64,000 nucleotides of DNA, from assembly GCF_026240635.1 (NCBI RefSeq), contig NZ_CP110848.1, positions 1,738,501 to 1,802,500 on the forward strand, given 5' to 3'. Both the position numbers and the translations under genes were made by a program. Shown here one piece after another: positions 54,390 to 63,504 of the stretch. Positions within the stretch are counted from its first letter, which is position 1. Each line of letters opens with the position of its first letter. The stretch comes from Trichothermofontia sichuanensis B231. GTDB taxonomy: Bacteria; Cyanobacteriota; Cyanobacteriia; B231. The notes beneath the pieces were generated by a model. That model did no database searches. It was not told the DNA's origin and saw only the letters and a program-made list of their open reading frames with translations.

Positions 54390-55160
54390 CTAGAGCAACC
54401 GCTTTTGAGACGGTGAACGATCGGGTCCCGCCGTAAACCACTGCTGTTCATCGGTACTATCCTTGGCAATGACAAAATAACCCTGGTTATCCTGGTAATC
54501 AATCACCAGAATCGAGGCACCCCGGCGCGGGACAACCGTTGCCCACTCTGGTAAAACAGCATTGACCGTGACTAAATTATGGGCAGCATCAATCACATCG
54601 ACCTGGCCAATTTTGCCCGACCGGAGGGGGGGCACGGCAGCAGAACTGACGGTCCCCACGCAGCCAATCAACCGTTCACTGCTCGCATCTTCGCCGAAGG
54701 CTGCAAACAGGTGTCCCAGGGGACGGGCTAGCAGGCCGCCCAGCGTCAGGCTGAGGGCTAGGGAACTTAAGAAAATCAGACCGCCCCAGCCCAAGAGCCG
54801 GGTGGGAATCGCCCCCAGGAGGTGCCCGAAGGTGACATTCAAGATCCAGCCAATCAGCCCCCAAAAACACAGATTGATCGCCAACAGTAAGACGAGCGGC
54901 ACTTTGCCAACCCCTAGCCAGCCCAACACGTACAGCGGGCTAAACCCCCCGTCGGCCTCAAGATCCGTGTCGGTGTCTAGATCCCATAAGTGATCGGAGG
55001 GGCCGGTATCGATTTCCATCGCCAAATCGGCATCTAGATTAACCTCAACCTCGGCGCCGGCTTCCGTCTCACCTCCCCCAGAGAGGATGACGAGCAACAG
55101 CAGGGCAACTCCAAACCCCAGGAGAATCCAGTAGGTCAGGTTGGCGGGATGAAACAGCAT
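54390..55160 (-). CDS. DUF1449/OB-fold membrane protein (YqiJ-like)
   Basis: 256 aa. A membrane helix at about 8-28 (YWILLGFGVALLLLVIL) is followed by an acidic soluble loop (30-72) and three further helices (about 75-160). The C-terminal ~90 residues are an OB-like beta domain (LIGCVGTVSSAAVPPLRSGK). The layout resembles the YqiJ family that pairs with flotillin YqiK in E. coli; the adjacent flotillin on the same strand supports this. Confidence 0.7.
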   Translation of the reverse strand: MLFHPANLTYWILLGFGVALLLLVILSGGGETEAGAEVEVNLDADLAMEIDTGPSDHLWDLDTDTDLEADGGFSPLYVLGWLGVGKVPLVLLLAINLCFWGLIGWILNVTFGHLLGAIPTRLLGWGGLIFLSSLALSLTLGGLLARPLGHLFAAFGEDASSERLIGCVGTVSSAAVPPLRSGKIGQVDVIDAAHNLVTVNAVLPEWATVVPRRGASILVIDYQDNQGYFVIAKDSTDEQQWFTAGPDRSPSQKRLL

Positions 55161-55670
55161 GGGGAATTGCTACTGATCGGTGCACTGGCCTACGTTAACC
55201 ATAACGGCAAGTTACCTCAGACGACAAACTTGAAAAATTTCGCGACCTTCCGGACATTTGCCAGACAATCGTTGGAAATTAGGTCAGGGGGGCTCTCCGA
55301 TCAAGCCCCTTGTTTGCCCGTCAGGGCAAACAGAGTTGTCCAGTGTTGCCCTACCTGCGGATGACTGGCTGAAGCTGCGATCGTGACACCCGCCCAAACA
55401 GCACCGTCCCGTTGGGGAATCACGTTCAGGAGTACTGGTGAATATGAGGGGAAGATCCCTACATTCTCGCAATTGACATTTAATTAACATTATACCTAAT
55501 TAACATTAGATTATCCGAAAACTGCGCGATCGACTCGGAGATCGTACACCCGATCCCACTCATTTCAGCATTTCGAGTTCACAGTTGCCCGGATGATGGA
55601 TTTGTGGGGTACAACAACTGTAATTGCCCCTGTGTTCTATTGCTTTCAATAGCATTGCTCTGAGGCTCCC
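55161..55670. other. Divergent promoter region
   Basis: 510 bp with an AT-rich stretch, ATTAACATTATACCTAATTA, near 55485. No gene was seen. Confidence 0.45.
55473..55502 (+). promoter_or_regulatory. Possible sigma-70-type promoter for the histidine kinase
   Basis: TTGACA (55473-55478), 18 bp, TAATTA (55497-55502), about 170 bp before the kinase start. Confidence 0.3.
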
Positions 55671-57422
55671 TTGCAACACCCAACTGCCAACAGTCAACCC
55701 GATACTCCTCCCCGCCAGGGACGGCGGTCCCCGCGATCGCTGAGCCTACGGGTGAAGCTCCTCGTTGTTTTTAGCCTCTTATTCAGTTTGGTCTTTGCGG
55801 GTGCGTTCTACTGGTTTTATACCTTTACGACGGAGAAGACCTTGATGAAACTCCGTTCCGATATGCGGGCAACACTGCAAGGGGCCGCGAAGGGGGTGGA
55901 TATTGAGGAGTTGTGGGCACTTTACCGAACAGGCGAGCGTAATGCCGCTGGGTTTGCCGACGATCCCCGCTACCAACGGCAGCTAAACTGGTTCGCCACT
56001 GTCCACCAGATTGAACCCCGCGTGTGGTTATATTCCTATGTTGTTGGTCCCGCTAAATATAATCGCCGGATTGGACCAAGCGCTGTCCCAGATACTGCGT
56101 TAGAAACTATCTATCTGGTTGATCTCTGGTTAATACGAGAGCCGATCAAAGCCGCCGGCTTCCTGGAATCAGCCCCCGCCAACGTTGATTTAGACTGGAT
56201 TCGTGAAAAAAGACTGATCGAGGTTTCCAACATTTACAGTGACAAGTGGGGTAGTTGGCTGTCGTCCTCACTGATTCTGGATGATACCGGTAAACAGTTG
56301 TTGATGTTAGGGCTGGATATTGAGGCCGACTATGTCTTGCAAATCCAGCAAGCCATCCGGCAACGGGTAGGACTGGCTTTTGTCCTGACCTATGGGATTT
56401 TCTTTACCTTGATTTACTGGCTATCGGGGGTAATGACTCATCGCCTACGCGACCTCACCAATGCAGCCGAGGAGATTCGACTGGGTAATTACCAGATTCC
56501 GCCCCTTGCGACGGCTAATCGAGACATCTTTCCGGATGAAATGCACACCCTAGCCCAGGCATTTGACAGTATGGTGGCCGGGATTCGCTCCCGTGAGGCC
56601 CTGATTCGACAGGGAAAGCAAACGGAGTATGAAATACGGCTAGCTCTACAAAAAGAACGAGACTTGAATGAATTAAAGTCTCGATTTGTGTCAATGGTTT
56701 CCCATGAGTTACGCACCCCGATGACGGTGATTCGCACGTCTCTGGAACTCTTGCAGCGCTATGGTCACCTGGCCCCAACGGAAAAACGAGAGAAGTATTT
56801 CGGGCTGGCCCAATCGGCAGTGATGACGATGAACCAATTGATTGAAGATGTGCTCACGATCGGGAAGGTCGAAGCGGGGAAGCTGGAAGTCAATCCGGTG
56901 GAGCTAGATCTGGTGAAGTTTTGCCGTGGGATTGTCCAGGAACTTCAGATGGGTGCCTCCCAATCTATTGAGTTTGATGCTCCCCAGGCCCCCCTGATGG
57001 TGTCTTTAGATCCACAATTGCTGCGATCGATTCTCACGAATCTGCTGTCTAATGCAATTAAATATTCCCCGAATACAACCTCCATTACGTTGCGGCTCAC
57101 GGGGGATGAAACCGATGTCACCCTCACGGTCCAGGATCAGGGGATTGGTATCCCCAGAGAGGATCAAACTCGCCTCTTCCAACTGTTCCATCGGGCCAGT
57201 AATACTACTAATATCCGGGGGACGGGGTTGGGGTTAGCCGTGGTTAAGCAATGTGTTGCCCAGCACCACGGTCAGGTGACGTTCCAAAGCCAGGAAGGCC
57301 ACGGAACAACGTTTACTGTGCGGTTGCCCCGTTATGTCCGATCGCCTCTAGAGGAGGAGATCATGGGAGAAGGGAGAAGGGAGAAGGGAGAAGGGAGAAC
57401 AGGGAACAGGGAACAGAGGTAG
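55671..57422 (+). CDS. Transmembrane sensor histidine kinase
   Basis: 583 aa, TTG start with GAGG upstream. Membrane helix at about 25-47, an extracytoplasmic sensing region (48-235) of no recognised type, and a second helix (about 240-262). A HAMP-like linker follows, then a HisKA domain with SMVSHELRTPMTVIRTSLEL (phospho-His near 345) and an ATPase domain with NLLSNAIKYS, DQGIGIP and GTGLGLAVVKQ. The last ~25 residues are encoded by the (GGGAGAA)5(CAGGGAA)2 repeat and vary by chance. No response regulator is adjacent, so it is an orphan kinase here. Confidence 0.88.
   Translation: MQHPTANSQPDTPPRQGRRSPRSLSLRVKLLVVFSLLFSLVFAGAFYWFYTFTTEKTLMKLRSDMRATLQGAAKGVDIEELWALYRTGERNAAGFADDPRYQRQLNWFATVHQIEPRVWLYSYVVGPAKYNRRIGPSAVPDTALETIYLVDLWLIREPIKAAGFLESAPANVDLDWIREKRLIEVSNIYSDKWGSWLSSSLILDDTGKQLLMLGLDIEADYVLQIQQAIRQRVGLAFVLTYGIFFTLIYWLSGVMTHRLRDLTNAAEEIRLGNYQIPPLATANRDIFPDEMHTLAQAFDSMVAGIRSREALIRQGKQTEYEIRLALQKERDLNELKSRFVSMVSHELRTPMTVIRTSLELLQRYGHLAPTEKREKYFGLAQSAVMTMNQLIEDVLTIGKVEAGKLEVNPVELDLVKFCRGIVQELQMGASQSIEFDAPQAPLMVSLDPQLLRSILTNLLSNAIKYSPNTTSITLRLTGDETDVTLTVQDQGIGIPREDQTRLFQLFHRASNTTNIRGTGLGLAVVKQCVAQHHGQVTFQSQEGHGTTFTVRLPRYVRSPLEEEIMGEGRREKGEGRTGNREQR
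57365..57413 (+). repeat. Heptanucleotide repeats at the 3' end of the kinase gene
   Basis: (GGGAGAA)5 at 57365-57399 followed by (CAGGGAA)2 at 57400-57413. Copy changes would alter the C-terminal tail and the stop position. Confidence 0.9.
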
Positions 57423-57507
57423 GTGGTTGGGGCTACGGATAGGAGGGCAGTCTGTGGCAGACCCGTGATGGTACAAAAAGAGGGACACTTCACGGAAGGC
57501 ACGCACT

Positions 57508-58383
57508 ATGAATGTTGGTTTTATTGGTCTGGGGACAATGGGAGCACCGATGGCTCTGAATTTGCTAAGGGCGGGCCACACGGTTACTGTCCATAACCGC
57601 ACCCGCGATCGCGAATTGCCGGTTGCTGCCGCTGGAGCTAATCGGGCTGACTCGCCCCGCATGGCTGCCCTGGGGGCTGATGTGATTATTACCTGTGTTA
57701 GCGATAGTCCTGATGTGGAGGCCGTCATTCTGGGGGAAAACGGTGTGATTCACGGGGCACAACCGGGTGCGATCGTGATCGATATGTCTACCATTAGCCC
57801 GACCGTCACCCGTGCGATTGCTGCCCAATTGGCGACCAAGGGGATCAAAATGCTGGATGCCCCGGTGTCTGGCGGTTCTGAGGGGGCACAGAAGGGGACG
57901 CTCTCGATCATGATTGGGGGGGAAGCGGCAACCGTAGCCCAAGTGATGCCTGTTCTACAGGCAATGGGCCAAACGATTACCCATGTGGGCGCACTGGGGG
58001 CGGGGCAGATTACTAAAGCCATTAACCAGGTAATTGTGGCGGGTACTTATTTGGCGGTGGCTGAAGGCATTACTCTGGGGCTAAAAGCGGGCTTGGACCT
58101 GGATAAAGTTGTGCAGGCGGTGGGGAGTGGTGCCGCCGGCTCCTGGGGCCTAACGCACCGATCGCACAATATGATCACGAATACCTATCCCCTGGGTTTC
58201 CGGGTTCGGCTTCATCACAAGGATCTAGCAATTGCCCTGGCAACGGCGCGGCAATTGGGGGTTGTGCTACCCATGGCTGCCTATGTGGATCAATTAGAGA
58301 CCGGGTTAATTGCCCGTGGGTATGGGGATGAAGATGTCTCCGCGATCGCCCGCAGTGTTCGGGAACAGTCGGGGATTGGGTAG
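57508..58383 (+). CDS. 3-hydroxyisobutyrate dehydrogenase family oxidoreductase
   Basis: 291 aa NAD(P)-dependent beta-hydroxyacid dehydrogenase. N-terminal nucleotide motif GFIGLGTMGAPMALNLLRAG, the substrate motif DAPVSGGSEGAQKGTLSIM, and the catalytic Lys in GAGQITKAINQVIVAG. Could reduce glyoxylate or succinic semialdehyde, or act on tartronate semialdehyde. The length and motifs do not separate these. Confidence 0.87.
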   Translation: MNVGFIGLGTMGAPMALNLLRAGHTVTVHNRTRDRELPVAAAGANRADSPRMAALGADVIITCVSDSPDVEAVILGENGVIHGAQPGAIVIDMSTISPTVTRAIAAQLATKGIKMLDAPVSGGSEGAQKGTLSIMIGGEAATVAQVMPVLQAMGQTITHVGALGAGQITKAINQVIVAGTYLAVAEGITLGLKAGLDLDKVVQAVGSGAAGSWGLTHRSHNMITNTYPLGFRVRLHHKDLAIALATARQLGVVLPMAAYVDQLETGLIARGYGDEDVSAIARSVREQSGIG

Positions 58384-58560
58384 CGAACAGGCTGTCTAGG
58401 GGACTGGCTTGCTTTCCCAGTGCTCAGGCTGATGTTGCTAGACTACAAACAGCCCTGAAACAGTAAACCCTCATCCCCTAACTCCTTCTCTCAAGTTGGG
58501 AGGAGGAGCGAGATCGATCCCCTCGCTTGACCCTCCGTTCGTACCCCCTGGTGAATCGCC

Positions 58561-59784
58561 ATGCATCTTGCTGATAGTGTCAAAATGGCAACCGCTACCC
58601 TGGTGACCAATCGTCTGCGGAGTCTGCTGACGATGCTGGGCATTATCATTGGGAATGCTTCGGTAATCGCGATGGTGGGGATCGGTCAGGGGGCGCAACG
58701 CCTAGCCGCTAGCGAGTTTGAATCCCTGGGACCGAATGTGTTGTTTGTGGTTCCAGGCAATCGTGGAACCCGTCGCACGACGACGAATTTACCGAATACG
58801 TTGGTGCTGGAGGATGCTGAGGCGATCGCGGCTCAGGCGCCCACGGTACTGGCGGTTGCTCCTCAGATCAGTGGTCGCTATCTGATTACCTACCGCAACC
58901 GCAACACGTTTACTCAGGTCCAGGGGGTGACGCCCGAATTCCTGGTGGTACGCAGCTTTGATGTGGCTCAGGGACGGTTTTTGACTCAGGCTGATTTAGA
59001 GCGCAATAACCGGGTGGCCATCTTGGGACCTGACCTAGCGCGGCGCTTATTTGATCAACAAAATCCGATCGGGCGGCAGGTTCGGATTCGTAATGTCAGC
59101 TTTGATGTGATTGGGATTACTGAGGCTAAGGGGAGCTTTCTGGGGACAAACCAGGATGATGCGGTCTATATTCCCCTCACCACAATGGCGAACCGGATTG
59201 CTGGGCGCACTTCTCCTTACGGGACCCAGGTTTCCTTTATCTCGGTTGCGGCCCGCGATCGCGACAGCATCCGAGCGGCCCAATTCCAAATCACTAACTT
59301 GCTGCGACTCCGCCACCAAATTGCCAAGGGCAAAGAAGATGATTTTGGCGTCGAATCGCAACGGGATGCCCTGCGAACGGTGAATACGGTCACCAATGGT
59401 CTGACGATTCTGCTGGCGGCGACCTCGGCGATCTCCCTCGTGGTGGGCGGGATTGGCATTATGAACATCATGCTGGTGTCGGTGACGGAACGCACCCAGG
59501 AGATTGGTCTGCGCAAGGCAGTCGGCGCTTCGGAGCACGATATTTTGATCCAGTTTATGATTGAAGCCGTGATCCTGGCGGTGGCGGGTGGCTTAGTGGG
59601 AACGCTGGTGGGGTCGGGGGCTGTGATTCTGATTGGGATGGTTTCGCCGCTGCAAACCAGTATTTCTCCGATCGCGGTGGCGGTAGCGGTGAGCGTGTCG
59701 GGTGGGATTGGCCTCTTTTTCGGGGTGGTTCCGGCACGACGGGCCGCGCAGTTAGATCCGATCGTGGCGCTGCGAAGCGTTTAG
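58561..59784 (+). CDS. MacB-type ABC transporter permease
   Basis: 407 aa. One N-terminal helix (TNRLRSLLTMLGIIIGNASV), a periplasmic MacB-type core domain (about 65-270) and three C-terminal helices (about 285-395) ending in RRAAQLDPIVALRS, the FtsX/MacB signature tail. The ATPase and membrane-fusion partners are not next to it. Relatives in cyanobacteria include DevC-like exporters. Confidence 0.85.
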   Translation: MHLADSVKMATATLVTNRLRSLLTMLGIIIGNASVIAMVGIGQGAQRLAASEFESLGPNVLFVVPGNRGTRRTTTNLPNTLVLEDAEAIAAQAPTVLAVAPQISGRYLITYRNRNTFTQVQGVTPEFLVVRSFDVAQGRFLTQADLERNNRVAILGPDLARRLFDQQNPIGRQVRIRNVSFDVIGITEAKGSFLGTNQDDAVYIPLTTMANRIAGRTSPYGTQVSFISVAARDRDSIRAAQFQITNLLRLRHQIAKGKEDDFGVESQRDALRTVNTVTNGLTILLAATSAISLVVGGIGIMNIMLVSVTERTQEIGLRKAVGASEHDILIQFMIEAVILAVAGGLVGTLVGSGAVILIGMVSPLQTSISPIAVAVAVSVSGGIGLFFGVVPARRAAQLDPIVALRSV

Positions 59785-59841
59785 ATTTTTGTGAGTGGTG
59801 AGTGCTGAGCGTTCGCGTAGTGTCTCCCCTGGAGAATCGCT

Positions 59842-60459
59842 GTGGGGTTAATGGATCTGGGGGTGTTGTTTAAGGGGATGGCGATCGGGTTGGCGATCGC
59901 GGCTCCAGTGGGGCCGATCGGGGTGCTGTGTATTCGACGGACCCTGGCGGAGGGGCAGTTAGTCGGGCTGCTGTCGGGGTTGGGGGCGGCCACGGCGGAT
60001 GCGGTATATGGGGCGATCGCGGGGTTTGGGTTAACGCTGGCAGCGGACTTTTTGCTCAGCTATGCCATCGGCTTACAACTCATCGGTGGACTGTTCCTCT
60101 GCTATCTGGGGGTCAGAACTTTCCTAACGTCACCCGCAACAGAAGCTGCAACCGTCGCTGGCCAGGGACTTCTGGGGGCCTATGCTTCGACGTTTTTCCT
60201 GACCTTGACGAATCCGGCCACCATTTTGGCCTTTATGGGGGTGCTGACGGGGTTGGGGATTTTGAGTAGCGATTGCGCTTCAGCAGCCCTGCTCGTTTTA
60301 GGCGTCTTTCTGGGATCGGCCCTGTGGTGGTTGATTTTGAGCAAGGGTGTTAGCCTATTGCGTACGCGCTTGACTCAGACAGGATTACAGTGGCTCAACC
60401 AACTTGCTGGCGTCGTTATTTTCGCCTTTGGCTTGCTGACGCTGTTACCCGATTTCTAA
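59842..60459 (+). CDS. LysE family transporter
   Basis: 205 aa, six hydrophobic segments, with AIAAPVGPIGVLCIRRTLAE and the mid-protein FFLTLTNPATILAFMGVLTG typical of LysE/RhtB amino-acid exporters. GGAG lies 7 bases before the GTG at 59842; an ATG nine bases later is also usable. The substrate is unknown. Confidence 0.87.
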   Translation: MGLMDLGVLFKGMAIGLAIAAPVGPIGVLCIRRTLAEGQLVGLLSGLGAATADAVYGAIAGFGLTLAADFLLSYAIGLQLIGGLFLCYLGVRTFLTSPATEAATVAGQGLLGAYASTFFLTLTNPATILAFMGVLTGLGILSSDCASAALLVLGVFLGSALWWLILSKGVSLLRTRLTQTGLQWLNQLAGVVIFAFGLLTLLPDF

Positions 60460-60512
60460 GAGGCCAACGCACTTGCCAGTCGTCTTCCCATCGCCTCTCC
60501 CCTAGAGAAGGG

Positions 60513-61721
60513 TTGACTACCCTTACCCGCTACTTTTTAGGAGGTCTTTTGCTATTGGGCTTGTGCCTACCAGGATTGGCCCTGTGTCCCTGGAATTTGC
60601 CTGCGATCGCGCAACATCCCCCAGGGACAACGGCCCAGAAGCAGCCCCTCTCGGTGGATGACCTACAACGCTATCAGCAACAGGTGGAGCAGTATCGCAG
60701 TGGCCTGAACCAGCGGCGGCGACAACTGGAGCAGATCGAATCCCTGGTGCAGCGCCATGTGGTGGGGTTGGACTACAACCTCAAAGCGACGGATAGTCAA
60801 CTGCAAGACAGTGAATATCAACTGCAACTGGCTGAAAAAAACCTGAAATTGTTGCAGGCTGACCTCATGCAGGCCCAGGCCAGCTACCAGCGGCAGCAGG
60901 CGGCTACGATCGCCCGCCTGCGCTTTCTCCAACGGCAGCAGGGGGTGCAAGGGTTAGCCGTCCTGCTCAAAAGCGATAACCTGACCGACTTCCTGGCCCG
61001 TCGCTACCAGCTCAAGCAACTGTTCAACCACGATCGCGACCAACTCCTGGCCCTGCAAAGCCAAGCCGACAAGCTCAACCAACAACGGCTGATTGTGGCC
61101 CAACAGAAAAACGCAATCGCCCTAATCCAACAAAAAATTTTGGCCCAGCGATCGCAGTTTGCCGCCCAACGGGCTGCCCAAACTGCCCTGATGCAGCGAC
61201 TACAGAGCGATCGGCAAGCCCTCCTGGCCGCGGAAGCCCAGATCGCCCGTGATTCCCTCAGTCTTGCCCAACTGATTCGCACCCGTGGCGCAACCACACC
61301 TAGCCCCCAACTCCGGATCATCCACGGTCGTCGGGGTCAAGGCATGATGATCTACCCGGTGAATGCCCCCGTCACCAGCCACTTCGGCTGGCGTGTCCAT
61401 CCCATCTTAGGGACTGAACGCTTTCATTCAGGTACCGATTTTGGGGCAGATTACGGTACTCCCATCCTGGCTGCTGCCCCAGGAACCGTGATCGTTGCCG
61501 ACTGGTATGGCGGCTATGGTAACGCCGTTGTCATTGATCACGGTGGCGGCATCACCACCCTCTACGGCCACTGTAGCGAACTTTATGTCTCTGAAGGGCA
61601 AACCGTCGTCGCGGGCCAAGCGATCGCTGCTGTCGGCTCTACTGGCCTTTCTACCGGCCCCCACCTCCACTTTGAAGTCCGCGAAAACGGCGACCCTGTT
61701 GACCCCATGACCTACCTCTAA
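60513..61721 (+). CDS. EnvC-like murein hydrolase activator, M23 domain
   Basis: 402 aa from a TTG at 60513 just after GAGAAGGG; the longer frame starting inside lysE is rejected. A signal-anchor helix (residues 10-30) is followed by a long Gln/Leu-rich coiled coil (55-285) and a C-terminal LytM/M23 domain. Zinc ligands are visible as HSGTDFGADYGTP and GPHLHFEVRENGDPVDP, so the domain may be an active peptidase. Likely acts in septal peptidoglycan splitting. Confidence 0.85.
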   Translation: MTTLTRYFLGGLLLLGLCLPGLALCPWNLPAIAQHPPGTTAQKQPLSVDDLQRYQQQVEQYRSGLNQRRRQLEQIESLVQRHVVGLDYNLKATDSQLQDSEYQLQLAEKNLKLLQADLMQAQASYQRQQAATIARLRFLQRQQGVQGLAVLLKSDNLTDFLARRYQLKQLFNHDRDQLLALQSQADKLNQQRLIVAQQKNAIALIQQKILAQRSQFAAQRAAQTALMQRLQSDRQALLAAEAQIARDSLSLAQLIRTRGATTPSPQLRIIHGRRGQGMMIYPVNAPVTSHFGWRVHPILGTERFHSGTDFGADYGTPILAAAPGTVIVADWYGGYGNAVVIDHGGGITTLYGHCSELYVSEGQTVVAGQAIAAVGSTGLSTGPHLHFEVRENGDPVDPMTYL

Positions 61722-61737
61722 CGCCCGTGTCTGTGGA

Positions 61738-61844
61738 TATAGTCATTGCAATTTAGGCTGAAACAACACCCTCACTCCCAGCCCCTCTCCCAGAGCGGGA
61801 GAGGCGAGTGAAAAGCTGTATCGTTCTTATTTGGATTGACCATA
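61738..61844 (+). mobile_element. 107-bp TA-flanked miniature element, copy 6
   Basis: TATAGTCATTGCAATTTAG on the left and the inverse of TATGGTCAATCCAAATAAG on the right, 107 bp, between convergent genes. Confidence 0.8.
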
Positions 61845-61854
61845 AATACAGAAC

Positions 61855-63240
61855 TTAAATCAATGCATCAAGAGGTAACCCCCACCCCAGGATCAGGCGT
61901 AGAAGTAAGAATAACCCAATCAAGACAATGAGGCCTGCTGTAGCTTTTATGTCGGTGGAGAAATGCGACAGACCTTCCTTCCATAATCCATAGGAAATCA
62001 CGGTATAGTCAGGAATATCATTGAGGGCTACTGCTATAACTGCACCGAGTTCACCCATGAGAATAAAACCAACATAAATAGCAATTCCCATGAATAGTGC
62101 CTTGGCAAAAGATGATACAGCATAATAGCCCGATTTCCCTAGGGCAAGAAGGGTTGGACTGGTTGTGTTCACCAGTACGTTTGGCCACAACCCCAGCGCT
62201 AAAAGTGGCAACATCCACGCCGCTTGGGAAAAGTTGTCAGGATATAGAAATTTTATAACTAGATCGCCAAAGCTGCTCAACAAGGCAACGGCAATAGTGA
62301 CTGGGACAAGAATCAGTTGATGATTTTTGATCAGCTTAATTCGGAATTCCTGGCGAGGTAAGGATATAAATTTTGCGATCGCCGGGAAAAAAACGCTACT
62401 GTTGAGATTTTCCAAAACTTGCCTTGGAATGTCAGAGAGACTATAGGCGATCGTATAGATGCCGAGCATTTCAAAGGAGAAAAGTTTAGCCAACATCAGA
62501 CGATCAAGTTGATTGGCTAAAAAAGTCATGGCTGTTGCGATAAAAATCCATCGTCCAAACCTAAAAATATTTTTGGCGACTTCCCGATCGAAACAAAAGC
62601 GATTTTTAATTCTTGGATCTAAGAAATGACTCCATGTCATTGTCGTAAATGAGGCGATTAGGTTACCGCCTGCTAATGCCCAAATGCTGGGACTAAAATA
62701 GGCCCAAACAATGATAAAAACAATAGATATAACTTGAGAGATAGTTTTAAAGATAATTAACTTACGCAGTGCGAGATCCTTATTAAGGGTAAATTCGGCA
62801 GTAGATTTGAATCCGTCTAAAACAACCCCTACGCTCAGGACAGGTAGGAGCCACAGTAATTTTGGCTCATTATAGAATTGAGAAACAGGCCATGCAATGA
62901 TCCAACAAAAGAGGGCAATAATAAAGCTCCGAATCACTTGGATAGTCCATGCTGTATTAATAAAAGTTTCATCATTGCGTTTGCTTTGAATAATGTTAGG
63001 GCCGATACCAATATCAGAAAAAAGGTTCAAACCAATCAAGAAGACAAATGCCAATGCCATTAAGCCAAATAATTCTGGTAGCAGCAGGCGCGTCAGAATT
63101 AAATTGCTAGCAAACCGAATTACCTGACTGGTTCCATAACCAGCGACTGTCCAGGCAGCGCCTTTGATGGCTCGTTTTTTGACTTCTGAGGCTTCTTGCC
63201 AATAGGTGCGCAGGTTGGAGGGATGAAATTTTTGAAACAT
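61855..63240 (-). CDS. Polysaccharide flippase (Wzx/MOP type)
   Basis: 461 aa from the ATG at 63240 (MFQKFHPSNLRTYWQEASEV); upstream in-frame sequence is not conserved-looking. Twelve or so hydrophobic segments, with RFASNLILTRLLLPELFGLM and MLGIYTIAYSLSDIPRQVLE, as in lipid-linked oligosaccharide or O-antigen flippases. Base composition is visibly more A/T-rich than in neighbouring genes (AAA, ATT, TTT codons dominate), suggesting acquisition from elsewhere. Confidence 0.85.
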   Translation of the reverse strand: MFQKFHPSNLRTYWQEASEVKKRAIKGAAWTVAGYGTSQVIRFASNLILTRLLLPELFGLMALAFVFLIGLNLFSDIGIGPNIIQSKRNDETFINTAWTIQVIRSFIIALFCWIIAWPVSQFYNEPKLLWLLPVLSVGVVLDGFKSTAEFTLNKDLALRKLIIFKTISQVISIVFIIVWAYFSPSIWALAGGNLIASFTTMTWSHFLDPRIKNRFCFDREVAKNIFRFGRWIFIATAMTFLANQLDRLMLAKLFSFEMLGIYTIAYSLSDIPRQVLENLNSSVFFPAIAKFISLPRQEFRIKLIKNHQLILVPVTIAVALLSSFGDLVIKFLYPDNFSQAAWMLPLLALGLWPNVLVNTTSPTLLALGKSGYYAVSSFAKALFMGIAIYVGFILMGELGAVIAVALNDIPDYTVISYGLWKEGLSHFSTDIKATAGLIVLIGLFLLLRLILGWGLPLDALI

Positions 63241-63504
63241 GGGTGGGTTGGCTCGATCGAAAGGACAGTTGACGCCAAACTGGGTACCTACACCCGTATG
63301 GTTGGAGCACCCCTGGGGCGGATTGAGAACCAGGCGAGTGCCTAGCAACTTGTCACAATCATCGCCACAGCTAGCCCTTGCTCGCGGCAGCCGCTTGTCC
63401 CTGGCATTACTTGGCCTCAGGGGGGGTAGGCTGCAACTAGCAAGGTTATTAATCTAACACTGGGCTTAATGGTGTGTTAGTCAATATGAGGCATCATAGC
63501 TGAG

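Noticed and set aside
60390-60512. Longer EnvC start inside lysE
   Set aside because: Those codons are an alternate frame of lysE. The signal-anchor helix begins right after the TTG at 60513, which has a ribosome site.
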